From CAYPHJ01 sp964410485 (lineage in GTDB: Bacteria; Desulfobacterota; Binatia; UBA9968), in NCBI GenBank assembly GCA_964410485.1, contig CAYPHJ010000023.1:1-49806 (forward strand): DNA of 49,806 bases. Direction: 5' to 3'. A program made the position numbers and the translations under genes. Below are positions 33,161 through 42,352 of this stretch, piece after piece. A model generated the notes under the pieces. It saw nothing but the letters and a program-made list of their open reading frames with translations, made no database searches and had not been told where the DNA came from. Position 1 is the first letter of the stretch. Each line of letters opens with the position of its first letter.

Positions 33161-33210
33161 TGAGCGGGCAGGCGAGCGACTCGGCAAACTCCCGCTTGCT
33201 TGCCCGCTCA
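33161..33210. terminator. Bidirectional hairpin terminator
   Basis: TGAGCGGGCAGGCGAGCG (33161-33178) pairs with CGCTTGCTTGCCCGCTCA (33193-33210), 16 of 18 positions, with a 14-nt loop. It lies between two convergent genes. No strong T-tract follows. Confidence 0.65.
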
Positions 33211-33212
33211 CG

Positions 33213-33860
33213 CTAATAGGCTTGATCCTCGAAAACCCACCGATCCAAGTTATCGAAGTACTGGCGCCTGAGTACCAGACTCATGGCTACCGCGCGCGCG
33301 GCTCGTTCTTGTTTCTCGGGACTTGTCGCATACTTGACGAGAATTTCAAACGGATAATTGCCGTGCTCCTCCTCGTCCTCGTGGATCTTCTGGTACGGTT
33401 CGGTTACCCATTTGGGAACCGTTCCTGCTTTGAGACTCTTGGCAATCAGGTAGTCAGCCACTCCTTCTCCGGCCATTGGAAAAGCCGCAATCCGTTCCAC
33501 GGTCTCGCTTAGTCCTTCGAACGCATTGAACATCGCCATTTGCGCCGGCAGCGGCTTGTAATCGTACGGCACGGCGCGCTTTTGTTTGAGCGCTTCTTCT
33601 AAATAAGTCGCGTGCACATACTCTTCGTGAACCGCTTCGGCTAATGTTTTTTTTACATCGAGCTCAGGCGTGGTTTTGAGCCATCCGCCAAAAATCTCCC
33701 CGGCCCGTACCTCGTTAAACAGCCTGCTCTGCATGACTTTGATCCGCATCTCATCGGTCGTGAGCGGAATATAACTATAGGCCGGCAGGTTCGCATCCAG
33801 GCTCGCGCAAAACTCGGCCACTTTTTTTTCCAGTGTTTGGGCGAATTCGCGGCTATCCAT
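33213..33860 (-). CDS. Ferritin-like (TenA/diiron type) protein
   Basis: 215 residues, all-helical. Carboxylate/His pairs that suggest a diiron centre are visible: RLFNEVRAGEIFGGWL, LAEAVHEEYVHATYLEEAL (E-x-x-H) and IHEDEEEHGNYPFEILVKYA (E-x-x-x-E-H-like). GGAGG precedes the ATG. The family is a broad one of iron-containing oxidases/oxygenases including TenA-like and PqqC-like proteins; the reaction cannot be given. A related-looking helical protein is at 46485. Confidence 0.7.
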   Translation of the reverse strand: MDSREFAQTLEKKVAEFCASLDANLPAYSYIPLTTDEMRIKVMQSRLFNEVRAGEIFGGWLKTTPELDVKKTLAEAVHEEYVHATYLEEALKQKRAVPYDYKPLPAQMAMFNAFEGLSETVERIAAFPMAGEGVADYLIAKSLKAGTVPKWVTEPYQKIHEDEEEHGNYPFEILVKYATSPEKQERAARAVAMSLVLRRQYFDNLDRWVFEDQAY

Positions 33861-34095
33861 AGGACCTCCGTTTGCTACAATTTCTCGATCATCACGGCAT
33901 CAACCCGGTATTCTAAAAAGCCAGCTTAATACAGCAGTTCTCATGTGATCAGTGCCGGAAAGACGATGGCACGCTTGATAGTTCCGCGTCTCAGGTTTGC
34001 AGTCTTGAGTTGCCCTGCCGAACCCGAGACCCGGGACCCGAGACCGGGATATCTGCGTCAGAGCATCGTTGCCCGGGTTCATTGCAGATATCCGG
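33861..34095. repeat. Spacer with degenerate short repeat (33981-34048)
   Basis: GTTCCGCGTCTCAGGTTTGC and onward, then GAACCCGAGACCCGGGACCC and CGAGACCGGG. These are related to the other degenerate repeats at 10465, 29650 and 31698. No gene. Confidence 0.4.
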
Positions 34096-35442
34096 CTAGG
34101 TTCCCGCGTCCAAACGCCGGTCGATCTCGGCCTTGGAAAGCCAGTGCCCGCCGGTGATTACCCCCGCAATGCGCCAAGTATTCGAGATGTCCTCAAGAGG
34201 ATTACCCTCCAGCAGGACGAGATCGGCGTGTTTGCCTGTCTCGATTGTGCCCGTGTGATCCAGGGTGCCAAAGAACACGGCGATATTGCGCGTACCGGTG
34301 ACGAGTGCTTGATACGGAGTCAGGCCGGAGGCGACGAGGGCTCCAAGCTCCCGATGCATTGAAAAGCCGGGCACGTTCCAGACCTGCGGCGCGTCAGACC
34401 CAAGTAGCAGGCCGGCGCCGCCATCGTGCAACGCCTTAATGATCCTCCTGCGCAGCGCAATAAACTCCTTTCGCTCCGCGGGTGCGTAAAATTTGTTGAA
34501 GGTCGCTTTCCGCGCGATCCATTTTTCCACCTGTTTGGGATCCGCGTAGCGGATCTCGGGGCGCTTCGCCATCTCCTCTGGGTCTTCGGGCCCCAGCCAA
34601 TTTTCCAAAAGAATTTGCGTTGGCACGATCCATGTTCCCGCCGCTTTGGTCCGCGCCACCAGTGAAGCGAGGCGTGACTCGTCCACATGCGGGACTAGAT
34701 TCGCGCCGAAATTCTGGGAATGCGGCGCTCCTTCGCGGGCGAGGGCTTCCACGTAACCGTCCAGGTGATCGATCGTCAAATAGTTTGCTTCCAGAGCGCG
34801 ATTGAGACCAACGTCTGCGGGGACATGGCCCGCAAAACGAATACGGAGTTTGTCGGCGGTCGCCGCCAACGCGTCGAACACGTCCCGGCGCACCCCCGGA
34901 TGAATCTTGAGAAAATCGTAGCCGGCGGCTTTCTGCTCGGTCACCATGTTTACAGCGATCTCGATCGTAGGAACCGTCGTACCTCTAAACGACGGTCCTG
35001 AAGTATATATCGCCGGGCTGATCAGCTGACCGCGTGCCGCGCGCTCGCGCAGCGCCAGATGAAGCGGGTCTCCGAGCATGCCGCGTATGGTGCCAATACC
35101 GTTGGCAACGTACATGAACATCAGGCGCGCCAATTCCTGTTCCGTTGCGTTGCCGCCGGGAATATGCGCGTGCATCTCGGCGAGAGCAGGGATAAGAAAC
35201 TTGCCGCGGCCATCGACTCGAACCGCGCCGCTCGGCGCGCGCACACGATCCGCGGGACCTATCTCCGCAATTCGGCCCTGGCGCACAATCACCGTGTGAT
35301 TGGTGAGCACACGCTCACGGTCCATCGGAATCACGCCTACACGCTCGATGGCAATGGAAGTTTTTTCCTGACCGCGGGCCTGGCCCGCCGAGTACGTTAT
35401 TGCAAGCAAAAGCGTTATAACCGCCAAACATCGTACACCCAT
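34096..35442 (-). CDS. Secreted imidazolonepropionase-like amidohydrolase
   Basis: 448 residues from ATG 35442, with a signal peptide (CLAVITLLLAITYSAGQARG). The amidohydrolase-1 barrel is visible as LIPALAEMHAHIPGG (H-x-H), the FLKIHPG lysine region, FAGHVP, DHLDG and the terminal GSDAP with metal Asp. The HTGTIETGKHADLVLLEGNP end is typical of imidazolonepropionase-like hydrolases and prolidases. It is exported, so it would act on a periplasmic substrate. An ATG at 35472 adds 10 residues before the signal and is less likely. Confidence 0.88.
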   Translation of the reverse strand: MGVRCLAVITLLLAITYSAGQARGQEKTSIAIERVGVIPMDRERVLTNHTVIVRQGRIAEIGPADRVRAPSGAVRVDGRGKFLIPALAEMHAHIPGGNATEQELARLMFMYVANGIGTIRGMLGDPLHLALRERAARGQLISPAIYTSGPSFRGTTVPTIEIAVNMVTEQKAAGYDFLKIHPGVRRDVFDALAATADKLRIRFAGHVPADVGLNRALEANYLTIDHLDGYVEALAREGAPHSQNFGANLVPHVDESRLASLVARTKAAGTWIVPTQILLENWLGPEDPEEMAKRPEIRYADPKQVEKWIARKATFNKFYAPAERKEFIALRRRIIKALHDGGAGLLLGSDAPQVWNVPGFSMHRELGALVASGLTPYQALVTGTRNIAVFFGTLDHTGTIETGKHADLVLLEGNPLEDISNTWRIAGVITGGHWLSKAEIDRRLDAGT

Positions 35443-35752
35443 CTCAGACGCTTCGCGCTTCGCCAATCTCATAAACCCTCCCCGAAGGCTGACACTCCGG
35501 CAAGAACGCTAGCAATTTGCAGCGCCTGTTAGCAAGGCCCCGACGGCTAGCGGTCACGTAATGCACCGGAGACAAGGTAGCAGTCACGAATTAGACCAGA
35601 AGTCACATTCCAGTCGAAGGCAAACGAGGGAATTGACTTTCTCATCATGAAGATGTCAAGGTGTCGGCAGCTCAAGGAATCTGCCGGTCAAATGGTTTAC
35701 TTTCGGCCGGCGTCGAGCATTGGAAGATTTCACCCAACTGCGGAGCGAAGCT

Positions 35753-36991
35753 ATGTTTAGACTGTCAATCACCTCACTGGCGGGAACGCTTTTCTTCTTT
35801 ATGATCGGTATCGTCGCGGCGCATAGTCAGGCGCCCCAACTGCCCGATGGGGATGGCAAGCAACTAGTCCAGTCTGTCTGCGTTGCCTGTCATGATATCA
35901 ACCAGATTACGAGAAGTTCCGGATACACCCAAGAAGGTTGGCGGGAGGTGATCCAGACGATGATGAATCTGTCGGGAACTCCAGCCGGTGAGACGATGGC
36001 GAAATATCTGGCTATGCATTTTCCCGAAGGGACTCAGCGCAAGCCAACACTCGTGCCGGGCGAGGGATCGATAGTGTTTCGGGAATGGAAAGCGCCCACG
36101 CTCGGCCAGCGCTCGCGCGATCCAGTCCAGGCGCCGGATGGTTCCATCTGGTGGGCTGGACAATGGGCTGACCTGGTGGGCCGCATCAATCCCGAAACCG
36201 GCGAGATCCGGGAATATAAATTGCCGGCGGGGGCAAAACCCCATACGGTGACTGCTGATCCTCAAGGCAACATCTGGTACACCGGCAACGGCAATGCGAC
36301 GCTAGGTAAACTCGAGCCGCGCACGGGCAAAGTCACTGAGTACAAGATGCCTGACCCCGCCGCCCGCGATCCGCACTCGGCCATCTTCGACAAAAAAGGG
36401 ACCCTGTGGTTCACCTTGCAGCAAAGCAACATGGTGGGCCGCCTGGTTCCGGCAACTGGCGAGATCAAGTTGGTGACGGTGCCGACGCCGAAATCGCGGC
36501 CCTACGGCATCAAGGTGAGCTCTGAAGGCATCCCGTGGGTAGCCTGCAACGGCAGCAATCGCCTGCTCCGAATCGATCCCGAGACGATGGCGATCCGCGA
36601 ATATCCCTTGCCGGACCCAAAGACAACCGTGAGGCGCCTCGATTTCGCGAGCGACGGTACGATCTGGTACGTCAACTCTTCGCAAGGCCGGCTTGGTCGA
36701 TTGGACCCGAAAAACGGCGCGGTCAAAGAGTGGCCTTCACCCAGCGGGCCGAGGTCTCATCCCTATGCTATCGCTGTCATTGACGATGTTGTCTGGTACA
36801 ACGAGTCGGGGCAGCGGCCGGATGCGCTGGTCCGATTTGACCCCAAAACAGAACAATTCCAGAGCTGGGCCATCCCATCCGGAGGCGTCTACGCAGGCAT
36901 CGTGCGGCACATGAGACCGACCCGGGAGGGCAATCTGCTGATCCACCAGAGCAGCACAAACCGTATTATTTTGGTAACGCTCAAACGCTAA
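35753..36991 (+). CDS. Cytochrome c / virginiamycin B lyase-like beta-propeller
   Basis: 412 residues. A signal peptide (LAGTLFFFMIGIVAAHSQ) is followed by a short cytochrome c-like domain with C43-x-x-C46-H47 haem motif. A beta-propeller of about seven blades follows, with repeated GxIWY/GxLW and DPETGEI(R/K)EY motifs as in virginiamycin B lyase (Vgb)-like proteins. It is predicted to be periplasmic. The propeller without a proven lyase active site is often a quinoprotein-like sensor or dehydrogenase partner; the haem suggests electron transfer. I chose ATG 35753, which starts the signal peptide. Confidence 0.8.
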   Translation: MFRLSITSLAGTLFFFMIGIVAAHSQAPQLPDGDGKQLVQSVCVACHDINQITRSSGYTQEGWREVIQTMMNLSGTPAGETMAKYLAMHFPEGTQRKPTLVPGEGSIVFREWKAPTLGQRSRDPVQAPDGSIWWAGQWADLVGRINPETGEIREYKLPAGAKPHTVTADPQGNIWYTGNGNATLGKLEPRTGKVTEYKMPDPAARDPHSAIFDKKGTLWFTLQQSNMVGRLVPATGEIKLVTVPTPKSRPYGIKVSSEGIPWVACNGSNRLLRIDPETMAIREYPLPDPKTTVRRLDFASDGTIWYVNSSQGRLGRLDPKNGAVKEWPSPSGPRSHPYAIAVIDDVVWYNESGQRPDALVRFDPKTEQFQSWAIPSGGVYAGIVRHMRPTREGNLLIHQSSTNRIILVTLKR

Positions 36992-37268
36992 ACCGGAGAT
37001 AACGGACTGCCACTTGCCTTAGCTTGCTGCGCCAGCGGCAGCCGCGCCAACGCCACTGGCGAGCAGGGACCTCATGCCACTTTTCTTTTACTCACCGCGT
37101 GCTTGATCAGATCTCACTGAGCGTTGTGAAATACTCCCATCCCCCTGTTGTGCTTTAGAGAAAAGCTCTGCGACAGTTCCAGAGATCTCGAAATAGCGTG
37201 CCGAACACCACCGCAGGAGGCCGACCACTACTGAAAACCCATCTTCTTCCCAGATACTTAGCTGATAC
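36992..37268. other. Spacer before an ECF promoter
   Basis: No gene supported on either strand. Confidence 0.35.
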
Positions 37269-37297
37269 GGAACTTTTTTATTGAAACTTGAGTCTAA
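37269..37297 (+). promoter_or_regulatory. ECF-type autoregulatory promoter
   Basis: GGAACTT (37269-37275) and GTCTAA (37292-37297), with 17 nt from GGAACTT to TCTAA, match the general ECF/RpoE promoter pattern (GGAAC...TCTAA). It sits 17 bp before the GTG start of the sigma gene, which fits self-activation. The promoter is intact although the sigma gene is not. Confidence 0.65.
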
Positions 37298-37313
37298 TGG
37301 ATCGGAGTGAACG

Positions 37314-37706
37314 GTGCCTGACGGGATCAGCGACTTCGAGTGCGTTCGGCGGGTACACCGCGGGGAAGTGGCGCTTTTTGAGATTCTGGTGCGGCGCTAC
37401 CAGAAAACGATTTTTAATCTAGCTTACCGTGTCCTGGGAGATTACGAGGAAGCCGCAGAGATCTCGCAGGAGGTGTTTCTCTCTGCTTATCGATCCATTG
37501 GAAAGTTTCGCGGCGCGGCGAGTTTTTCCACATGGCTGTATCGCATCGCGCTCAACCAAGGTTCCCATCCACGCCGCGGCTTTAGTTCTGATTGGTGTTT
37601 TCGCGGTTTATCTTTTTCAGACGGACCCGGCGTACGAGCAACTGCAGCCTGGAACGGAGCCGGCTTTCCGCGCTCCGGACAAAGAGGAGCAAGCCGGCCC
37701 CGCTGA
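37314..37706 (+). pseudogene. ECF sigma factor, truncated after region 2
   Basis: From GTG 37314 (GGAG six bases upstream) the protein reads VRRVHRGEVALFEILVRRYQ, then RVLGDYEEAAEISQEVFLSA and ASFSTWLYRIALNQ, i.e. sigma region 2 in full. At about 37558 the sequence jumps to a different gene. The remaining 45 codons are out-of-frame reading of an anti-sigma gene. Region 4, which binds the -35, is missing, so the factor should be inactive. Confidence 0.8.
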
Positions 37707-38403
37707 GAAGTTTGCTGCAGTGAAGCGGCAGGAAGAAATAGCGCGTCGCGAGCCGGGTTTAAAGGAACTTCAATCGCGTCCATCGCACGCTCCATTTGCA
37801 AGCTCGCCGCGAGACTCGGAAGCGGCCGCCATCGATCAAAATCGCCGATCATCGCCGCGAGAAGTAGAGCCTGAGACATTTGCCGGCGAAGAAGCGCGAG
37901 TCGGCGCAGCCGCTCCTCATGCGAAACAATCCACGACGGAAGAATTCGCCGGTTTACCCCATGGTCAGATCGCGAGCGGTCGCTCGCAGCCAACGCCGGC
38001 AACACCCGATTTGCGTGACGAGGTGAAGATCGTTGATGCGAGCTTTATCGTCAGGCGTGCCCGTGCTTCGAGCGCGCAACGTCGAGGCGATCTCGCCGCG
38101 GCGGACAAGTCGCCAAAGGGTGAATTCGCTCCGCCGCATGAGCCTCCCGAACGGTCTGCTTCGCTGCTACCCCCGATTCCCGAGAGAGGAGAAGCGCAGG
38201 ATGTATGGCTGACCATTCCACGCGCGCAGCTCGATGAGCTCAGGAGAGAGCTTCTCGCTATAGGCTCGATCGAAGCAGAATCCCGACTCGCCGCCCGCGA
38301 GGAGGCGGACGCAATTGGCAGCCGGGATCGTCTGCATATTAAAGTGACCGTGTTGCCCGCCACCGTCGAGAGCGGTTCCCCCGTTGCCCCGTCGAAGCGT
38401 TGA
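37559..38403 (+). pseudogene. Anti-sigma-like membrane protein, N-terminal zinc-finger part lost
   Basis: In the frame +1 to the sigma gene, from about 37559, the sequence begins KVPIHAAALVLIGVFAVYLF, a membrane segment typical of zf-HC2-type anti-sigma factors. A long Pro/Ala/Glu-rich linker follows, then a C-terminal domain (DVWLTIPRAQLDELRRELLA, DRLHIKVTVLP) of the kind found after the membrane segment. The cytoplasmic sigma-binding zinc finger is missing, and there is no start codon in frame after the junction. The deletion removed the end of the sigma gene and the start of this one. Confidence 0.7.
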
Positions 38404-38472
38404 CCGAGTCCGGAACATTTACGGCCCTCCAGTACTCTAATGATGGAAAACGGCGGCACCGAGGAGGGCGCA

Positions 38473-39928
38473 ATGAAGCGGTTTCAATCGACGGTTATCA
38501 GGCTCGGCATTCTGAGCATTGGACTTGCGAGTTTCTTTCTTACCCAACATTCCGTCGGCTATTCGGCCAAAAGCAACGACGGTCCGGCATATTTAGCCAC
38601 CGCACTGCCCGACCAGGAAGGAGTATCGGTAACGGTTTACAACAGCGATCTTGGACTGATCAAAGATGTCAGGCGGGTTACCCTGCCCGCCGGTGTCGCC
38701 GAGCTTCGGTTCGGCGATGTCGGGGCCAAAATCATGCCGCAAACCGTGCATGTAAAATCGCTCACCGATGCTTCAAAGCTGCGGGTGCTGGAGCAAAATT
38801 ATGAATACGATCTGCTGACGCCGCAGAAATTGCTGGACAAATTCGTCGGCAAGGAAATCGCCGTCCTCGCAAACGGCGTGGAGATTCCGATTACGATTCT
38901 CAGTACCCACCAGGGGCTCGTCTACAGGATGGGCGGCCGTGTCCTTACCGGCCATGCCGGCAATCTGATTTTTTCCGTCGATTCCCGAAAACCTTATACC
39001 GGAGCCCACGCTCGTGTGGACACTGGAAAATCGCGGCAACGCCGCGCACACCGTCGAAGCGAGCTATTTGACGCGCGGGATCAATTGGAAGGCCGATTAT
39101 ATTGCCGTGCTAGCCACCAACGAAGAGAGCATGGACTTATCGGGTTGGGTGACCTTGAACAATCAGAGCGGCGCGACTTATCGCAATGCGACGCTCAAGT
39201 TGGTCGCAGGCGACGTCAACCGAGTCATCGAAGAGCGCGGCGCCCGCGACGCCATGCGCGCGATGTCCGAGGCATCCCCCGGAGCGGCAAGCCCGCTGTT
39301 TTCCGAACAGACGTTCTTCGAGTACCACCTCTACAGCCTGCAGCGACCCACCACGATCAGGAACCAGCAAACCAAACAAGTAAGCCTGCTCTCGGCAGAT
39401 CGGATTCCGCTGAACAAGCGCTACTTCTACTATGGCGCTCAACGTTACTTCCGGGCAAAACACGGTGTGCCGATCTCGAATCAGAAGATCGGCGTTTACG
39501 TCGAGATCGCCAACAAGAAGGAAAACCGCCTGGGCATCCCTTTACCCAAAGGTACGCTGCGGGTGTACAAGGCCGATTCTGACGGCAGTCTACAGTTCAT
39601 CGGCGAGGATCGCATCGATCACACGCCCAGGGATGAGACAGTCAAATTCAAGATGGGGGATGCGTTCGATCTCGTGGGCGAAAGAAAGCAGACAGACTGG
39701 CGCAAGCTCGGCTCCGATCTTTACGAAGTGGCTTTTGAAATCAGCTTGCGCAATCATAAGGACGAGCCGGTTACCATCTCTGTCATCGAGCCGATGTTCC
39801 GCGACTGGGAGATCCTGCACAGCTCGCATGCGCACCAGAAGCTTGAAGCTCACACGGTTCAGTTTGATGTTTCAATAGCCCAAAACAGCGCAAGCAAACT
39901 CCACTACCGGGTGCGTTTCAAGATCTGA
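38473..39928 (+). pseudogene. DUF4139 protein, single frameshift in a T6 run
   Basis: The first frame, from ATG 38473 with GAGGAGG upstream, has a signal peptide and the DUF4139 N-terminus (GVSVTVYNSDLGLIKDVRRV). After 38974 the protein continues one frame away as SIPENLIPEPTLVWTLENRG, then INWKADYIAVL and a C-terminal WKADY-type beta domain to 39928. Removing one T from the TTTTTT run at 38969-38974 restores one frame of about 485 codons. DUF4139 proteins are secreted, two-domain beta proteins of unknown function. A sequencing indel is a serious alternative to real decay here. Confidence 0.8.
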
Positions 39929-40020
39929 GAACGGCGTCACACGACTGACTCCCATTCGTTATTACGATCGAGTACGGCTGATTCTGCTGAAGGAAGAAAA
40001 GCGTCTCGACCGACACTGAG

Positions 40021-42240
40021 CTACCTTCCGCGCAGCGCCCGATAGATTTTCTCCGCTGTGATTGGCAGATCCTTGATTCTCACGCCGACCGCGTCTTCGA
40101 TGGCGTTGGCGATGGCCGGGGCTGCGGGGCTGATCGGGTTTTCGCCGATGCCTTTGACATGATACGGACCGACGCCTTCGCCGCCGGCAACGATCACGGT
40201 CTTGAGGGCAGGGATGTCCTTGATGGTAGGAATCTTGTATTCGCCGAAACTGGCTACCTCCACCCGCCCGTCCTGCACCGGCAAACACTCGATCAATCCG
40301 TAGCCGATCCCCTGAACGACGCCACCATCGATCTGGCCCTGATGACCCACAGGGTTCATAATCATGCCCGTATCGTGCGCTGTTGTCAGTCGACGCAAGG
40401 TCACTTTGCCGGTGTCCGGATCGACCGCGACTTCCGCGACCTGAGCGGCAAATGCGGTCACGGGAGAATGATCGTCGTCCTTGTTGATGGACTCGCCCGT
40501 AATCGAGCGGCCGGCTTGAGCCAACAGTTCCGTCCAAGATCGTTTTTTCTTGGTTTTTTGATTGAGGATGTTTTTTCCCCTGAGCCTTATATCGTTCTTC
40601 GCCCAACGCCAATTGGTTTCCGCTAGATGCACTAATTCTTCTTTGGCCGCGCATGCCGCCTGGAACGCCGCGCCGCTCGCAACCCGAGTGCCGCGGCTGC
40701 CGCCGAGCCCGGTATCGGCGGCAACGCCGGAGTCCGTGTCCAGAATTTCAACTCGAATCTCTTTGGGATCACAGCCAAGTTCCTCCGCGACGATCTGCCT
40801 GAGCGTTGTGTAGGTGCCGGTGCCTTGCTCGAAGAAAGATGTGTGGATCCCGATCGATCCGTCCGCGCCGAGCTCGACTTTGAGCGACGTGGTTCCACCC
40901 CCCGGGCCGCGATAACCCACCGCCACGCCGCGTCCGACATATTTTCTTTTCGGCGCCGAGTATCCCGCCGCCCTCGTGGCAGCCTTCAGCGTCTCCTTGG
41001 CTTTGATGGCGTGATAGTGGCCACCGGTCAAGGTCATGTCGCCCTCCTCCATGAGATTTTTCATGCGGAACTCGTAGGGATCCATGCCAAGCCTGCGCGC
41101 AACGCAATCGATGTGCGACTCGGCAGCAAAAAACCCTTGCGGCTCTCCCGGAGCGCGCATCTGCCCGCCCGGAAGATTGTTCGTATAGACACGCGAGACC
41201 GAAATGCGCGCGTGCTCGGCGCGATAACAGCCGCCGGCATGGGCAATGCCGTTCACGACCGCGCCGGGCCTGAAGCCGCCGTAGGCTCCGGCGTCGAGAT
41301 ACGCGTCCATTTGATGGGCGACAATCCTCCCGTCGCCATTGACGCCGGTTTTCAATTTTATAATTGCCGCATGCCGCGGCGCGCCGGCAAAAAATTCCTC
41401 TCGGTACTCCATCACCATCTTGACCGGCCGCCCGCTGCGCAGGGCAAGCATATAGCAGATCGGCTCATCGATCGGCGCGCCCTTGCCGCCGAAGTCGCCG
41501 CCGATGGCCACCGGGTTCACGCAAATCTTTTCTTTCGGAATGCCGAACGCCTGCGCCATGCTCTGCTTCAGGCCATGCGGCACCTTGTTGGGCGACCACA
41601 TCTGTACCCGCTCCTGATCGTCGATCCATACCAGGCAACAGTGGGGCTCGATAAACGATTGATGCACGCGCGGCACCGTAAAGGTGTTGTCGACGATCAC
41701 ATCGGCTTGCGCGAATCCGGCATCGACATCGCCGCGGGTAAACACATCGTGCACAAAGCGATTGGTCGGGTGATCCAACGGCTTCGGCAGTCCTTTGTAA
41801 CTGCCCACGTCGGGATGAATCAGCGGGGCGCCTTCTTGCAAGGCCGCTACCGGATCGAATACCGCAGGAAGCTCTTCGTATTCGATGCGGATAAGATCCA
41901 CAGCGTTCTCAGCTTGTTCCAACGTCTCCGCCGCCACCGCCGCGACGCGCTCGCCCATGAAACGAGCCCGATCCTGCGCCAGCACGGATATGTCGCGATA
42001 ACGCCGGCCGTAGAGAATCCCGCGCACATCGTTGCCGGTCAGTACGGCGCGCACTCCCGGAGCCTTCTCTGCGCGCGACACATCGATACTCGTGATGCGG
42101 GCATGGGAGTAGGGGCTGCGCAGCGTCTTTGCCCAAAGCGTGCCAGGCAAGAGCACGTCCGCGGTGTAGCGTGTTTCACCCGTCACTTTGCCAGTGTTAT
42201 CGGTTCGCGGTATCGATCGACCAATGACTTGATAGCTCAC
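40021..42240 (-). CDS. Molybdenum hydroxylase large subunit (xanthine dehydrogenase family)
   Basis: 739 residues. It has the two-part xanthine dehydrogenase/aldehyde oxidase large-subunit architecture: an N-terminal a/b-hammerhead (GRSIPRTDNTGKVTGETRYT) and a MoCo-binding part with GGDFGGKG, GGQMRAPGEPQGFFAAES and GTGTYTT. The catalytic Glu (Glu700 in GIGENPIS) is present. Such enzymes hydroxylate aromatic N-heterocycles, aldehydes or CO using water, and need an FAD subunit and a [2Fe-2S] subunit. Neither is next to this gene, which is unusual. The cofactor could come via MoaA at 10513. Confidence 0.92.
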   Translation of the reverse strand: MSYQVIGRSIPRTDNTGKVTGETRYTADVLLPGTLWAKTLRSPYSHARITSIDVSRAEKAPGVRAVLTGNDVRGILYGRRYRDISVLAQDRARFMGERVAAVAAETLEQAENAVDLIRIEYEELPAVFDPVAALQEGAPLIHPDVGSYKGLPKPLDHPTNRFVHDVFTRGDVDAGFAQADVIVDNTFTVPRVHQSFIEPHCCLVWIDDQERVQMWSPNKVPHGLKQSMAQAFGIPKEKICVNPVAIGGDFGGKGAPIDEPICYMLALRSGRPVKMVMEYREEFFAGAPRHAAIIKLKTGVNGDGRIVAHQMDAYLDAGAYGGFRPGAVVNGIAHAGGCYRAEHARISVSRVYTNNLPGGQMRAPGEPQGFFAAESHIDCVARRLGMDPYEFRMKNLMEEGDMTLTGGHYHAIKAKETLKAATRAAGYSAPKRKYVGRGVAVGYRGPGGGTTSLKVELGADGSIGIHTSFFEQGTGTYTTLRQIVAEELGCDPKEIRVEILDTDSGVAADTGLGGSRGTRVASGAAFQAACAAKEELVHLAETNWRWAKNDIRLRGKNILNQKTKKKRSWTELLAQAGRSITGESINKDDDHSPVTAFAAQVAEVAVDPDTGKVTLRRLTTAHDTGMIMNPVGHQGQIDGGVVQGIGYGLIECLPVQDGRVEVASFGEYKIPTIKDIPALKTVIVAGGEGVGPYHVKGIGENPISPAAPAIANAIEDAVGVRIKDLPITAEKIYRALRGR

Positions 42241-42352
42241 GAGAGCCCCCCCTCACGAATAATCAGGTAGAGTATTGTTGTGTCCTTCCCTTATAATACT
42301 TCACCACCCCTGGTAGAAGCGAAATAAAAGAGCAATAATCGGCACGACTTAC

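Noticed and set aside
37314..37706. A novel sigma-factor fusion protein
   Set aside because: The part after the junction is out of frame with the anti-sigma sequence; the open stretch ends at a random stop.
40825..42270. A 481-codon plus-strand open frame opposite the molybdenum hydroxylase gene
   Set aside because: It has no recognisable domain, and its length is explained by codon bias of the real gene on the other strand.
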